Origin: Prochlorococcus sp. AG-402-L18
GTDB lineage: Bacteria > Cyanobacteriota > Cyanobacteriia > PCC-6307 > Cyanobiaceae
DNA: 64,000 bases
Assembly (NCBI GenBank): GCA_003216725.1
Contig: QCIL01000005.1
Coordinates: 1-64,000 of the forward strand
Direction: 5' to 3'
Below the pieces are notes generated by a model. It was not told the DNA's origin and did not search any database. It was given only the letters and a program-made list of their open reading frames with translations. This document shows, one piece after another, positions 9,611-17,990 of the stretch. Position numbers and translations under genes: made by a program. Each line of letters opens with the position of its first letter. Position 1 is the first letter of the stretch.

Positions 9611-10687
9611 TTATAAATTAATTTTTAAAACTATACCTAAAATTACAAGTAAAATGTTTACTTTCCAAAAGTTTTCAACAATTTTTTCTTCTTTAATACC
9701 TTTAAGTTCATAATGGTGGTGAAGAGGCGACATTAAAAAAATCTTTTTACCATTTTTAAATAATTTTTTTGTTATTTTGAAAAAAGTAACTTGAAGAATC
9801 ACAGAATAAGCCTCAGCAATAAATATTCCTGAAATGATAAATAAAGTAATAAAACTATTAGTCAATATTGAGATAGAGCCTAAAGTTGCTCCTATGGTTA
9901 ATGATCCTGTATCTCCCATAAAAATTTTTGCGGGATACTTATTATATTTTAGAAAACCCATACATAATCCCGACATCATATAGCTAAGAACGCTGTATAT
10001 GATAAGTTCTTTTTCTCCATTTAATAAAATTTCTGTACCAAGACCATAAAATACTATTGCACTACATCCTGAAGCTAAACCATCAAGACCATCAGTTAAA
10101 TTAACGGCATTGCTTAAACCAATTAATGTAAAAAAAACTATGGGAAAAATCATAATTCCAGTATCGACTGACCAATTATTAGAAATTGTGATAGTTGAGT
10201 TCAGGAAATCATTTTGTGATGCTAAAAAGATGAAAAAAATTGTAGTTATGCCTTGTAATAAAAGTTTTTCATTAGATCTCAAACCTCTATTTTGTTTATT
10301 CTTTATACTTAAGTAGTCATCTAAAAATCCAATAATAAAAAAACAAGAAACAAATAAAAACGTTAATGGTATCGATGAAGAATTTAGTGAATAATTTGCA
10401 ATAATAAGCGAAAACAAAAAAGGAAGTATTAAAAAAACTCCTCCCATAGTTGGGGTATTTTTTTTTCTTAAGTGGGTTAAGGGTCCCTCTTCTCTTATAT
10501 TTTGTAAAAGTTCAAATTTCTTAATTATCTCTAAGCCATATTTTGTACTGAGGATTGAAATTAAAAAAGATACAACAAAAATAACTATAAAATAAATATT
10601 CTTGTAAAGGTAAGCGTTTAATCCTAAAGCAATTAATATTAAAAAAAATAATGATTTGTAATTAAATTTTTTAATCTTCCCAATCAT
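9611..10687 (-). CDS. mraY: Phospho-N-acetylmuramoyl-pentapeptide-transferase (MraY)
   Basis: Integral membrane enzyme that makes lipid I by transferring phospho-MurNAc-pentapeptide to undecaprenyl phosphate, the first membrane step of peptidoglycan synthesis. About ten hydrophobic helices are visible, with the cytosolic catalytic motifs FLDDYLSIK, NLTDGLDGLASG, FMGDTGSL and SPLHHHYELKG. The length is 358 from ATG 10687. ATGs at 10690 and 10702 are also possible and lengthen the overlap with the upstream DUF3134 gene, which ends at 10671. That overlap suggests translational coupling. The gene is isolated from other mur genes in this window. Confidence 0.96.
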   Translation of the reverse strand: MIGKIKKFNYKSLFFLILIALGLNAYLYKNIYFIVIFVVSFLISILSTKYGLEIIKKFELLQNIREEGPLTHLRKKNTPTMGGVFLILPFLFSLIIANYSLNSSSIPLTFLFVSCFFIIGFLDDYLSIKNKQNRGLRSNEKLLLQGITTIFFIFLASQNDFLNSTITISNNWSVDTGIMIFPIVFFTLIGLSNAVNLTDGLDGLASGCSAIVFYGLGTEILLNGEKELIIYSVLSYMMSGLCMGFLKYNKYPAKIFMGDTGSLTIGATLGSISILTNSFITLFIISGIFIAEAYSVILQVTFFKITKKLFKNGKKIFLMSPLHHHYELKGIKEEKIVENFWKVNILLVILGIVLKINL

Positions 10688-10949
10688 CATCTGAAGGATC
10701 ATCTTCAGTTTTGTAGTCTTCTTTTTCTCCCATTAATGCTGATAATTCTTCTTCCTCTATAGTACTAATTTCTTGAGAGTCGCCCTCTTTTTCAGAAACA
10801 AGTCTTCCTGTTTCTTCAAGCCAGGATAATAAGTCAGGTTCTTCTCTTAATGGTAAAACTGGTGATGGTTCGTCTCTGTGATAGCAAGATAAAGCTGGAT
10901 TTACTTCAGCAACTTCATTCAATCTAATTTTTAACTTATTGGAATCCAT
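10671..10949 (-). CDS. DUF3134 family protein
   Basis: Cyanobacterial DUF3134 protein of unknown function, 92 residues. The family core NPALSCYHRDEPSPVLPL then LREEPDLLSWLEETGRL is at about residues 17-51, followed by a strongly acidic tail that ends DDPSDDDWED. There are no membrane segments. It overlaps the start of mraY, so the two are presumably co-transcribed and translationally coupled. It is divergent from the small membrane protein gene at 10987 across a 37-base gap. Confidence 0.85.
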   Translation of the reverse strand: MDSNKLKIRLNEVAEVNPALSCYHRDEPSPVLPLREEPDLLSWLEETGRLVSEKEGDSQEISTIEEEELSALMGEKEDYKTEDDPSDDDWED

Positions 10950-10986
10950 TTAATAAATACCACTATATATAAGATAATACATAATT

Positions 10987-11205
10987 ATGCTTTTTAAAAA
11001 TTTGTTCGATAAAGAAAATTATAAATATTTTTTAATTTGGGCAATTTCAATCTTGCTTAGTATTTTTTTTAAGTTGTTAGGGTTTTTAAATTCTGAGGTT
11101 TTATTAATTAATAATTATCTTATTCTTTTACTGGTTTTTGGACCATCTCTTGTAGTTACAATAATATTAGTTTTGATAAAGAATTTAAAATCTAAAAAAA
11201 ATTAG
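10987..11205 (+). CDS. Small two-helix membrane protein
   Basis: No recognised family; 72 residues. A basic N-terminus is followed by two hydrophobic segments at about 15-34 ([18 protein letters not shown]) and 42-63 ([20 protein letters not shown]), ending in a lysine-rich tail (KNLKSKKN). This predicts a hairpin in the membrane with both ends cytoplasmic. It lies 31 bases upstream of argG on the same strand and may be its operon partner. A functional link to arginine synthesis is not implied by the sequence. Confidence 0.65.
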   Translation: MLFKNLFDKENYKYFLIWAISILLSIFFKLLGFLNSEVLLINNYLILLLVFGPSLVVTIILVLIKNLKSKKN

Positions 11206-11222
11206 GATTTTTGTTTTTCACT

Positions 11223-11227
11223 GGAGG
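11223..11227 (+). promoter_or_regulatory. Strong ribosome-binding site for argG
   Basis: GGAGG sits 9 bases before the argG ATG at 11237. Most genes in this window have no recognisable Shine-Dalgarno sequence, so this near-perfect match stands out and fixes the start. Confidence 0.6.
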
Positions 11228-11236
11228 TCACTTTTA

Positions 11237-12445
11237 ATGCAACAATTGAAAAAAGTTGTTCTTGCTTATTCTGGAGGGGTTGATACTAGTGTATGTATCC
11301 CTTATTTAAAAGATAAATATGAATTTTCTGAAGTCATAGCTTTTGTAGCTGATCTTGGTCAAGGTGAAGATTTAGAAAAGATAAAACAAAAAGCCTTAAA
11401 TTCTGGTGCAACAAATTCAATAATTGCTAATTTAGTAGATGATTTTGCTAAAAAATATGCTTTTCCTGCTATTAGGGCTAATGCTTTATATGGAAATAAG
11501 TATCCTTTATCGACTGCTTTAGCAAGGCCATTAATTGCTCAAAATCTTGTAAATACAGCGCGAGAATTAGGAGCAGATGCTGTTGCTCATGGTTGTACAG
11601 GAAAAGGAAATGATCAAGTAAGATTTGATTTGGCTATAAATGCTTTAGGACCTGATTTAAAGATTATTACTCCTGCCAGAGAATGGGATATGAGTAGAGA
11701 AGAGGCAATATTGTATGGAGAAAAATTCGGAATACCTGCGCCAGTATCTAAAAAATCACCATACTCGATTGATGTTAATCTTCTTGGTCGTAGTATAGAG
11801 GCAGGTTTGTTAGAAGATCTAATGAATGAACCTGATGAAGATGTTTTTGCAATGACTTCATCTATTGAGGATGCACCTGATTATCCTGAAGATATTGAAA
11901 TTGTATTTAAGAATGGATTTCCTGTAGCTATAAACAATGATTTTTTAAATCCTGTATCTATTGTTCAAAAAGCTAATCTTTTGGCAGGAAAACATGGTTT
12001 TGGAAGAATTGATATGGTAGAAGATAGAGTGGTAGGAATTAAGAGTAGAGAAATATATGAAACTCCAGGGCTTTTATTGTTAATAAAAGCTCATAAAGAA
12101 TTAGAATCATTAACATTAAACCCAGATGTTAGAGATTTCAAAGAAATAATTGAAAAGAAGTGGGGTCAACTAGTGTACCAGGGCTTTTGGTTTGGCCCTC
12201 TAAAGACAGCATTAGATAGTTTTATTGATTCAACTCAAAGGTCTGTAAATGGTAAAGTAAAAATAAGATTACAGAAAGGAAATGCCATAATAATTGGGCG
12301 TTCCTCTGAGAATAATTCACTTTATAGAGAGGATTTGGCTACTTACAGCAAAGATGATATCTTTAATCATAAATATGCTGAAGGGTTTATATATATGTGG
12401 GGTATGTCTAATAAAATATGGGCAGAGCAAAATTCAAAAAAATAA
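11237..12445 (+). CDS. argG: Argininosuccinate synthase
   Basis: Condenses citrulline and aspartate with ATP to argininosuccinate, the penultimate step of arginine synthesis. The N-type PP-loop is [13 protein letters not shown] at about residues 8-20, followed by the citrulline/aspartate site ([14 protein letters not shown]) and [11 protein letters not shown]. The 402 residues match the family. A strong ribosome site precedes the ATG. It converges on rpsF with only 10 bases between the stops. Identification is firm. Confidence 0.98.
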   Translation: MQQLKKVVLAYSGGVDTSVCIPYLKDKYEFSEVIAFVADLGQGEDLEKIKQKALNSGATNSIIANLVDDFAKKYAFPAIRANALYGNKYPLSTALARPLIAQNLVNTARELGADAVAHGCTGKGNDQVRFDLAINALGPDLKIITPAREWDMSREEAILYGEKFGIPAPVSKKSPYSIDVNLLGRSIEAGLLEDLMNEPDEDVFAMTSSIEDAPDYPEDIEIVFKNGFPVAINNDFLNPVSIVQKANLLAGKHGFGRIDMVEDRVVGIKSREIYETPGLLLLIKAHKELESLTLNPDVRDFKEIIEKKWGQLVYQGFWFGPLKTALDSFIDSTQRSVNGKVKIRLQKGNAIIIGRSSENNSLYREDLATYSKDDIFNHKYAEGFIYMWGMSNKIWAEQNSKK

Positions 12446-12455
12446 TACCCTTTAT

Positions 12456-13022
12456 TTAAGATTTTACTTTTTCTTTAATATTAGAGGATTTACTTTCTGA
12501 AAGTTTTGTATTTACAGGGTTAGATTCATCTGATTTAGAATCTGTATTTTCTATTGATTCTACTTTTTCTTTAATATTAGAGGATTTACTTTCTGAAAGT
12601 TTTGTATTTTCAGGACTAGATTTATCTGATTTAGAGTCTGTATTTCCCATTGATTCAATATTCTCTTTTTCTTTTTTTTCTGATTGGGCACTAACTTTAT
12701 TAGAGGCTCTTGGTGTAGGTAAAGGACCTTCTTGCTTGACAGTCATGTATCTTATTACATCTTCACTTAGACGCATTGCTTTTTCAATTTTAAAAATGTG
12801 TTGTCCATCTCCATTATGACTTAGCTGTACATAAATTCCTTCCCTATGCTTAGCTATTTGATAAGCTAGTCGCCTTTTTCCTCTCATTTGGCTGTCAAGA
12901 ACTTTACCACCTAATTCTTCAAGTAATTTATTATATTTTTCAATATGATTATTAACTTCATCCTCTGCTATATCAGGGCGAAGGATATACATTGTTTCGT
13001 AATAAGTTTGTTGATTAGTCAT
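12456..13022 (-). CDS. rpsF: 30S ribosomal protein S6 with long repetitive tail
   Basis: Ribosomal small-subunit protein S6, binding 16S rRNA together with S18. The S6 core ([14 protein letters not shown], then [17 protein letters not shown] and [12 protein letters not shown]) covers roughly residues 4-100. The start chosen is ATG 13022 (MTNQQTYYE), which puts the core near the N-terminus; the frame is open to 13085 but that extension does not resemble S6. After the core is a Ser/Lys/Glu/Asn-rich tail of about 80 residues, built partly of two nearly identical 32-residue units ([20 protein letters not shown]). The total of 188 residues is well above the usual 95-140. Confidence 0.95.
   Translation of the reverse strand: MTNQQTYYETMYILRPDIAEDEVNNHIEKYNKLLEELGGKVLDSQMRGKRRLAYQIAKHREGIYVQLSHNGDGQHIFKIEKAMRLSEDVIRYMTVKQEGPLPTPRASNKVSAQSEKKEKENIESMGNTDSKSDKSSPENTKLSESKSSNIKEKVESIENTDSKSDESNPVNTKLSESKSSNIKEKVKS
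12466..12657 (-). repeat. Two tandem 96-bp repeats inside rpsF tail
   Basis: Copies span about 12466-12561 and 12562-12657, with a 96-base period and only a few differences. Each encodes a 32-residue unit, so the reading frame is kept. The pattern suggests recent slippage or unequal-crossover duplication within the S6 tail. Confidence 0.85.
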
Positions 13023-13028
13023 AGTTTT

Positions 13029-13070
13029 CAGACAAGGTCTTAGGCTCATCGTTGTATGTATGAGCGTCTG
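13029..13070 (-). promoter_or_regulatory. Structured rpsF leader (candidate S6 autoregulatory hairpin)
   Basis: Read on the minus strand, an outer stem CAGAC/GTCTG encloses an inner perfect stem GCTCAT/ATGAGC with a 10-base loop. The two stems abut on the 5' side, and a 10-base bulge (CTAAGACCTT) lies on the 3' side. It ends 6 bases before the rpsF ATG. Bulged leader hairpins upstream of rpsF are known to bind the S6:S18 complex in other bacteria. I infer the same role but do not see the classical CCG bulge. Confidence 0.4.
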
Positions 13071-13073
13071 TTC

Positions 13074-13101
13074 ATTATTAACCATACATTAAGATGTGCA
13101 A
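13074..13101 (-). promoter_or_regulatory. Candidate rpsF promoter
   Basis: On the minus strand TTGCAC (13101-13096) is followed after 16 bases by AATAAT (13079-13074). The predicted start is near 13067, so the leader hairpin would form the very 5' end of the transcript. The site lies in the 105-base gap between the aroE stop and the rpsF start. Confidence 0.4.
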
Positions 13102-13127
13102 TTTATTCAAAAAATATACTTTGAAAT

Positions 13128-13988
13128 TTAAAGATGTTTTTTTAAAGCGTCATGCATAATTTCAAAAGGCACTTCTAAACCGTCTGTCCAGTATGTTAAT
13201 GATTTTGCTCCTTGAGCAATTAACATTTGTGTACCATCAAGTGTCATGCATCCTTTCTTTTCGCAGAATTCTAAAAAAGGAGTTGGAGCTGGATTATAAA
13301 TAAGGTCGTATACTATTGTTTGAGAATTAAGAGAGTCCCATAAATTTTGTCCGAAGGGTAATAAATTGTCTTGATTAGCTGTTGTTTTCATTCCTACAGG
13401 AGTAGTGTTGACAATTAAATCTGCTTTTTCAATTAAATTCAAAATCCCTTTATCATGATCTAGTAAACCTTCTATATTTTTTTGACTAGGAAAATCATCT
13501 ACTAATTGACTTAATGATTTTTTATTACGTGAAATTACTGTAATTTTAGAAAATTTTAGATCAATAAGGCCTTGTACAACAGATCTGGCTGCTCCTCCCG
13601 AACCGAGTACTATTGATTGTTTTTTTGTAAAATTAAGGGATTGTATTGGATACACAAAACCATCGACGTCCGTATTAGTAGCACTCCATTCATTATTAGA
13701 GTTCAATTTTAGAGTATTAATAGCTTTAAGTTTCTGGGCTATTGGTGAAATATCACTGCAAAGACGGAATACTTTCTGTTTAAAGGGGATTGTTATATTT
13801 AAACCTTTACAGTTGATTTTTTTTAGAGAGTTTAGAACTGAACTTAAATTTTCTTCCTCACAAGGGATTGCTAAATAAATCATATCTAATCCTAAATATT
13901 CAAGCGCGGCATTTTGAATAATTGGTGATAAAGAGTGATTGACGGGATTTCCAATTAGTGCGAGAAAAGAAGTTTTACTTGTAATCAT
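13128..13988 (-). CDS. aroE: Shikimate dehydrogenase
   Basis: NADPH-dependent reduction of 3-dehydroshikimate to shikimate in the aromatic amino-acid pathway. The substrate site SLSP is in LIGNPVNHSLSPIIQN at about 9-24, the catalytic lysine is in GLNITIPFKQKV, the nucleotide loop is LGSGGAARSV, and the C-terminal GTQMLIAQGA is present. The start is ATG 13988 (MITSKTSFLALIG, 286 residues); the longer frame to 14030 adds residues without homology. It is divergent from dnaK across 113 bases and followed by rpsF. Confidence 0.96.
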   Translation of the reverse strand: MITSKTSFLALIGNPVNHSLSPIIQNAALEYLGLDMIYLAIPCEEENLSSVLNSLKKINCKGLNITIPFKQKVFRLCSDISPIAQKLKAINTLKLNSNNEWSATNTDVDGFVYPIQSLNFTKKQSIVLGSGGAARSVVQGLIDLKFSKITVISRNKKSLSQLVDDFPSQKNIEGLLDHDKGILNLIEKADLIVNTTPVGMKTTANQDNLLPFGQNLWDSLNSQTIVYDLIYNPAPTPFLEFCEKKGCMTLDGTQMLIAQGAKSLTYWTDGLEVPFEIMHDALKKHL

Positions 13989-14017
13989 TTTTAACTTTCC
14001 AAAAAAAATTGTGATCT

Positions 14018-14067
14018 GTTCGGGAACCACTCCCCGTCGTTGAGTAACAATAATGACGGCAATGAAC
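14018..14067 (+). promoter_or_regulatory. GC-rich, foldable dnaK leader
   Basis: In the aroE-dnaK gap a 50-base patch is markedly richer in G and C than its surroundings. It contains nested complementary segments: GTTC (14018-14021) with GAAC (14064-14067), and CCGTC (14034-14038) with GACGG (14055-14059). An alternative pairing is CGGG (14021-14024) with CCCG (14033-14036). It ends 34 bases before the dnaK ATG. A structured or temperature-sensitive leader is possible, but this is inference. Confidence 0.3.
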
Positions 14068-14101
14068 GATTATGGAGAGTAGCAAATTAAAGTATTTACC
14101 T

Positions 14102-16000
14102 ATGGGTAAGGTAGTAGGAATCGATTTAGGAACAACCAATAGTTGCGTTGCTGTCATGGAAGGTGGCAAACCTACTGTAATAGCAAATGCTGAAGGTTTC
14201 AGAACAACACCTTCAGTTGTTGCATATACTAAAAACCAAGATCAGCTTGTTGGTCAGATTGCAAAGAGACAAGCTGTTATGAATCCTGAAAATACTTTTT
14301 ATTCAGCCAAACGCTTTGTTGGTAGAAGAGTAGATGAAGTAAATGAGGAATCTAAAGAAGTTAGCTATTCTGTTGAAAAATCTGGTTCTAGTGTCAAATT
14401 AAAGTGTCCTATCTTAGATAAACAATTTTCTCCGGAAGAAGTAAGTTCTCAAGTTCTAAGAAAATTAGCAGATGACGCAGGTAAATATTTAGGTGAAAAA
14501 GTCACACAAGCTGTAATAACTGTTCCTGCTTACTTTAATGATTCACAAAGACAAGCTACTAAAGATGCAGGGAAAATTGCCGGTTTAGAAGTTTTAAGAA
14601 TAGTAAATGAACCAACTGCAGCTGCGTTAGCATATGGTTTAGATAAGGAAAATGAAAAAATTCTTGTTTTTGATCTTGGTGGAGGAACATTTGATGTCTC
14701 TGTGATCGAGGCTGGTGATGGCGTGACTGAAGTTCTCTCAACATCAGGTGATACTCATTTAGGAGGAGATGATTTTGATAGGTGTATAGTTGATCATCTA
14801 GCGAGTACTTTTAAATCAAATGAAGGGATCGACCTTAGACAAGATAAGCAAGCTTTACAACGTTTAACTGAAGCAGCAGAAAAAGCAAAAATTGAGTTAT
14901 CAAACGCTACACAAAGCGAGATTAATCTACCTTTTATTACAGCAACTCCTGAAGGTCCAAAACACCTTGATTTAAACCTAACACGTGCAAAGTTTGAGGA
15001 ACTAGCAGCTTCTTTAATCGATAGATGTAAGACCCCTGTTGAGAGAGCTATTAGTGATGCAAAAATTTCAACAAGTGAAATTGATGAGGTTGTTATGGTA
15101 GGAGGCTCCTCCAGAATTCCTGCAATTTTAGATTTAGTTAAAACAATAATTGGTAAAGAGCCTAATCAAACTGTCAATCCTGATGAAGTTGTAGCAGTCG
15201 GTGCTGCTATACAAGGTGGTGTACTAGCAGGAGAAGTTAAAGATATTTTATTGCTTGATGTTACTCCTCTTTCTTTAGGAGTGGAGACTTTGGGAGGAGT
15301 TATGACAAAAATGATTAATCGTAATACAACGGTTCCTACAAAAAAATCAGAGACTTACTCAACTGCTGTTGATGGCCAAACTAATGTAGAAATTCATGTT
15401 TTGCAAGGTGAAAGAGAAATGGCTTCTGATAATAAAAGTCTAGGGACTTTTAGACTTGATGGTATACCGTCAGCGCCAAGAGGAGTTCCTCAAATTGAAG
15501 TTACATTTGACATTGATGCCAATGGTATTTTAAGTGTTACAGCGAAAGACAAAGGTAGCGGCAAAGAACAAAGTATTTCTATAACTGGTGCTTCAACTTT
15601 ATCTGATAATGAAGTCGAAAAAATGGTTAAGGATGCGGAATCAAATGCATCTGCTGATAAGGAAAAAAGAGAAAAGATAGACCTTAAAAATCAAGCCGAA
15701 ACTCTTGTTTATCAGACAGAGAAACAATTAGCTGAATTAGGAGATAAAGTTGATGCTGCCGCGAAGTCTAAAGTTGAAGAGAAAAGTAGTGCTTTAAAAG
15801 AAGCGACATCAAAAGAAGATTACGAATCAATGAAAAAACTTCTAGAGGAACTTCAGCAAGAACTTTACGCAATTGGATCATCCGTTTATCAGCAACCGGG
15901 TAATCAGCCTCCCACGGCGGGAACTCCTGATCAGAGTGAATCAAGTGATAAAGGTGACGATGATGTTATTGATGCAGATTTTACTGAGAGTAAAGATTAA
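14102..16000 (+). CDS. dnaK: Chaperone DnaK (Hsp70)
   Basis: ATP-dependent Hsp70 chaperone acting with DnaJ and GrpE on unfolded proteins. The N-terminal ATPase begins [16 protein letters not shown], with phosphate loops GGGTFDVS and VGGSSRIP; the linker [13 protein letters not shown] leads to the substrate domain and a helical lid, ending [13 protein letters not shown]. The 632 residues match canonical DnaK rather than the divergent cyanobacterial paralogues, so it is probably the essential dnaK2-type copy. The start is ATG 14102; an ATG at 14072 would add ten residues before the universally placed MGK. No dnaJ or grpE is adjacent. It converges with the next gene, sharing 4 bases. Confidence 0.97.
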   Translation: MGKVVGIDLGTTNSCVAVMEGGKPTVIANAEGFRTTPSVVAYTKNQDQLVGQIAKRQAVMNPENTFYSAKRFVGRRVDEVNEESKEVSYSVEKSGSSVKLKCPILDKQFSPEEVSSQVLRKLADDAGKYLGEKVTQAVITVPAYFNDSQRQATKDAGKIAGLEVLRIVNEPTAAALAYGLDKENEKILVFDLGGGTFDVSVIEAGDGVTEVLSTSGDTHLGGDDFDRCIVDHLASTFKSNEGIDLRQDKQALQRLTEAAEKAKIELSNATQSEINLPFITATPEGPKHLDLNLTRAKFEELAASLIDRCKTPVERAISDAKISTSEIDEVVMVGGSSRIPAILDLVKTIIGKEPNQTVNPDEVVAVGAAIQGGVLAGEVKDILLLDVTPLSLGVETLGGVMTKMINRNTTVPTKKSETYSTAVDGQTNVEIHVLQGEREMASDNKSLGTFRLDGIPSAPRGVPQIEVTFDIDANGILSVTAKDKGSGKEQSISITGASTLSDNEVEKMVKDAESNASADKEKREKIDLKNQAETLVYQTEKQLAELGDKVDAAAKSKVEEKSSALKEATSKEDYESMKKLLEELQQELYAIGSSVYQQPGNQPPTAGTPDQSESSDKGDDDVIDADFTESKD

Positions 16001-17076
16001 AAAATTTTTTTTAATTCATTAGCAACCCAACTAGTGCATGCAGGGGCAAGTAAAAATCCGTTTTTATAAAAGCCAGTACACAAAATTAATCCCGTTTCAA
16101 GATGTTTGATTATTGGAGAGGGCTCTCCTTCAGGCCTACATCTTATTCCATACCAACTTTTGGTTGTCTTTGCGCAATTAATCCATTTTGGTTTTTTTTC
16201 TAGAAAATTTGTAAGACTTTCGAATGAATCTTTTCTTGGTCTAGTACTAAATTCATCTGTAGATCCTATAATGATTTTATTTTTTGTTATTGGCATAATG
16301 TTTTTGCCATTAATACTAAAGTGGCGAGGAAGTGATAATAAATTAATTTTTTTATCATCAACATAAAGCTCAACGGCTTGACCTAAAACTGGTTTTAAGT
16401 AAATTGTATGGGATGTATTGTCGATAAGATCTAGTGCTTTTAAAGAATTACATAAAATAATTGCATCAGATTCAATTTTTTCATCATTTTTAGAATTAGA
16501 AATCCATTTATCCTTTGATTTTTTAATTGCTATTATTTCATCACTTAAAAAATTTACTTTTTTATATTTTAGGTAGATATCTAATGTATTCAATAATGCA
16601 TGAGGCTCTATCTTTCCATCTTCATATGAAATTAATCCTTGTAAGTTATTTGTTTCAAATGCTTTATTTAAATTTTTGATAATAGATGAGTCTTTTTTTA
16701 GTATTTTCAAGTTTTGATCAGCAGTTTGTTTTACAAATTTTTCGAGTTTTTCAAACTTTTGATTGTCTGAAGTTAACTGTATTAATGGTTTTTCTATCTT
16801 TAATTTCTTATTGAATTTCTGCAAGAATTTTATCCATTTTGGCCACAATTCAATACTCTCTTTTCTTAGTCTCCAACTTCTTCCATTTCTTTTTTGATAC
16901 ATATGTCCCATGAGAAGACCTAATGCAGCATTGCTGCTGCTTTTGTTGTGAGCTGGATCTACAATAGTTACTTGGTAACCCTGTTCTGCAAGTTCTAATG
17001 CGGTAAATTTTCCTATAATTCCTGCACCAATAATTAAAATGTTTATTTTTTGGAAATTTTCTTTTAAACCTTTCAT
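15997..17076 (-). CDS. FAD-dependent amine oxidase of the DAO/ThiO type
   Basis: D-amino-acid/glycine oxidase-family flavoprotein of 359 residues. The FAD dinucleotide-binding fold is [19 protein letters not shown] at about 15-33, followed by the ribose-binding acidic residue in VTIVD. The C-terminal end reads [14 protein letters not shown], then [12 protein letters not shown], which closely resembles the GHYRNGILLAP signature of ThiO glycine oxidases. If it is ThiO, it would make dehydroglycine for thiazole synthesis by ThiG, encoded separately at 60984-61778. The family is certain and the specific substrate is inferred. It overlaps the dnaK stop by 4 bases and is divergent from purU across 49 bases. 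Confidence 0.8.
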   Translation of the reverse strand: MKGLKENFQKINILIIGAGIIGKFTALELAEQGYQVTIVDPAHNKSSSNAALGLLMGHMYQKRNGRSWRLRKESIELWPKWIKFLQKFNKKLKIEKPLIQLTSDNQKFEKLEKFVKQTADQNLKILKKDSSIIKNLNKAFETNNLQGLISYEDGKIEPHALLNTLDIYLKYKKVNFLSDEIIAIKKSKDKWISNSKNDEKIESDAIILCNSLKALDLIDNTSHTIYLKPVLGQAVELYVDDKKINLLSLPRHFSINGKNIMPITKNKIIIGSTDEFSTRPRKDSFESLTNFLEKKPKWINCAKTTKSWYGIRCRPEGEPSPIIKHLETGLILCTGFYKNGFLLAPACTSWVANELKKIF

Positions 17077-17125
17077 TGATATATTAGATTTACTTACCTT
17101 TTTGGTTAAATAATTAAATCTATTC

Positions 17126-17980
17126 TTGGAACATCCTTCAATTATATTAAAAATTGTTTGTCCTGATCGTCCTGGACTTGTAAGTAAACTTACAAGTTGG
17201 ATATCTAATTATGGAGGTAATATTAAGCATTCGGATCATCATACAGATCAAGATGCAGGTTTATTTCTTAGTCGAATTGAATGGAATAGTAAAAATGCAT
17301 CTTTTAATAGAGAAGAAATTTATAAAGAATTTAAAAAAATTGCAGATGAAGTAAATGGAAAATTTAACGTAAATTATTCGGATGAAATTCCAAATGTTGC
17401 TATTTTCGTGAGTAAACAAAATCATTGTTTGATTGATTTACTTTGGCGAGTAAGAAATGGTGAACTCAAAATGAAAGTCCCATTAATAATTTCAAATCAT
17501 TCTGAGCTTGAAAATATTGCAAATGACTTTAATGCAAAATTTGTCCATTTTGATACCTTTAATACTGATAAGTCTATTATTGAAGATCAATTTTTAAATT
17601 TACTAAAAGAATATGAAATTGATCTTGTTGTATTAGCCAAATATATGCAAATTTTGAGTGATTCTTTTTTAAAAAAGTTTTCTTCAATAATAAATATTCA
17701 TCATTCTTTTTTACCTGCCTTTAAGGGAGCCCAACCATATCATCGAGCATGGAAGAGAGGTGTTAAATTGATTGGTGCTACTGCTCATTATGTTACTGAA
17801 GATCTTGATGAGGGCCCTATAATAGAGCAATGCACAGTTAATGTAAGTCATAGGGATGAAGTTGATGATTTGATTAGAAAAGGAAGAGATATTGAAAGAA
17901 TAGCTTTAGCAAGAGCGGTTAGATTACATCTGAATCATCAAGTATTTGTTTATAACAGCAAAACTGCTGTTTTTGATTGA
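17126..17980 (+). CDS. purU: Formyltetrahydrofolate deformylase
   Basis: Hydrolyses 10-formyl-THF to formate and THF, balancing the one-carbon pool fed by the glycine cleavage system. An N-terminal ACT domain (SIILKIVCPDRPGLVSKLTSW) occupies residues 4-85. The C-terminal formyltransferase fold carries the catalytic Asn-His-Asp set in NIHHSFLPAFKGAQPYHRA and TAHYVTEDLDEGPII. The start is TTG at 17126: an in-frame stop at 17111 and the absence of any early ATG leave little choice. The 284 residues are normal. The 3' end carries a hairpin that may act as terminator. Confidence 0.94.
   Translation: MEHPSIILKIVCPDRPGLVSKLTSWISNYGGNIKHSDHHTDQDAGLFLSRIEWNSKNASFNREEIYKEFKKIADEVNGKFNVNYSDEIPNVAIFVSKQNHCLIDLLWRVRNGELKMKVPLIISNHSELENIANDFNAKFVHFDTFNTDKSIIEDQFLNLLKEYEIDLVVLAKYMQILSDSFLKKFSSIINIHHSFLPAFKGAQPYHRAWKRGVKLIGATAHYVTEDLDEGPIIEQCTVNVSHRDEVDDLIRKGRDIERIALARAVRLHLNHQVFVYNSKTAVFD
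17954..17974 (+). terminator. Hairpin terminator overlapping purU 3' end
   Basis: AACAGC (17954-17959), loop AAAACT, GCTGTT (17966-17971), then TTT. The 6-bp stem plus T-run sits inside the last codons of purU, 17 bases before the convergent ClC gene stop. It is small but well formed for such an AT-rich genome. Confidence 0.4.
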
Positions 17981-17990
17981 AGATAGTTTC

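Noticed and set aside
13989-14101. CIRCE operator for dnaK
   Set aside because: No TTAGCACTC-N9-GAGTGCTAA-like repeat; only shorter nested stems are present.
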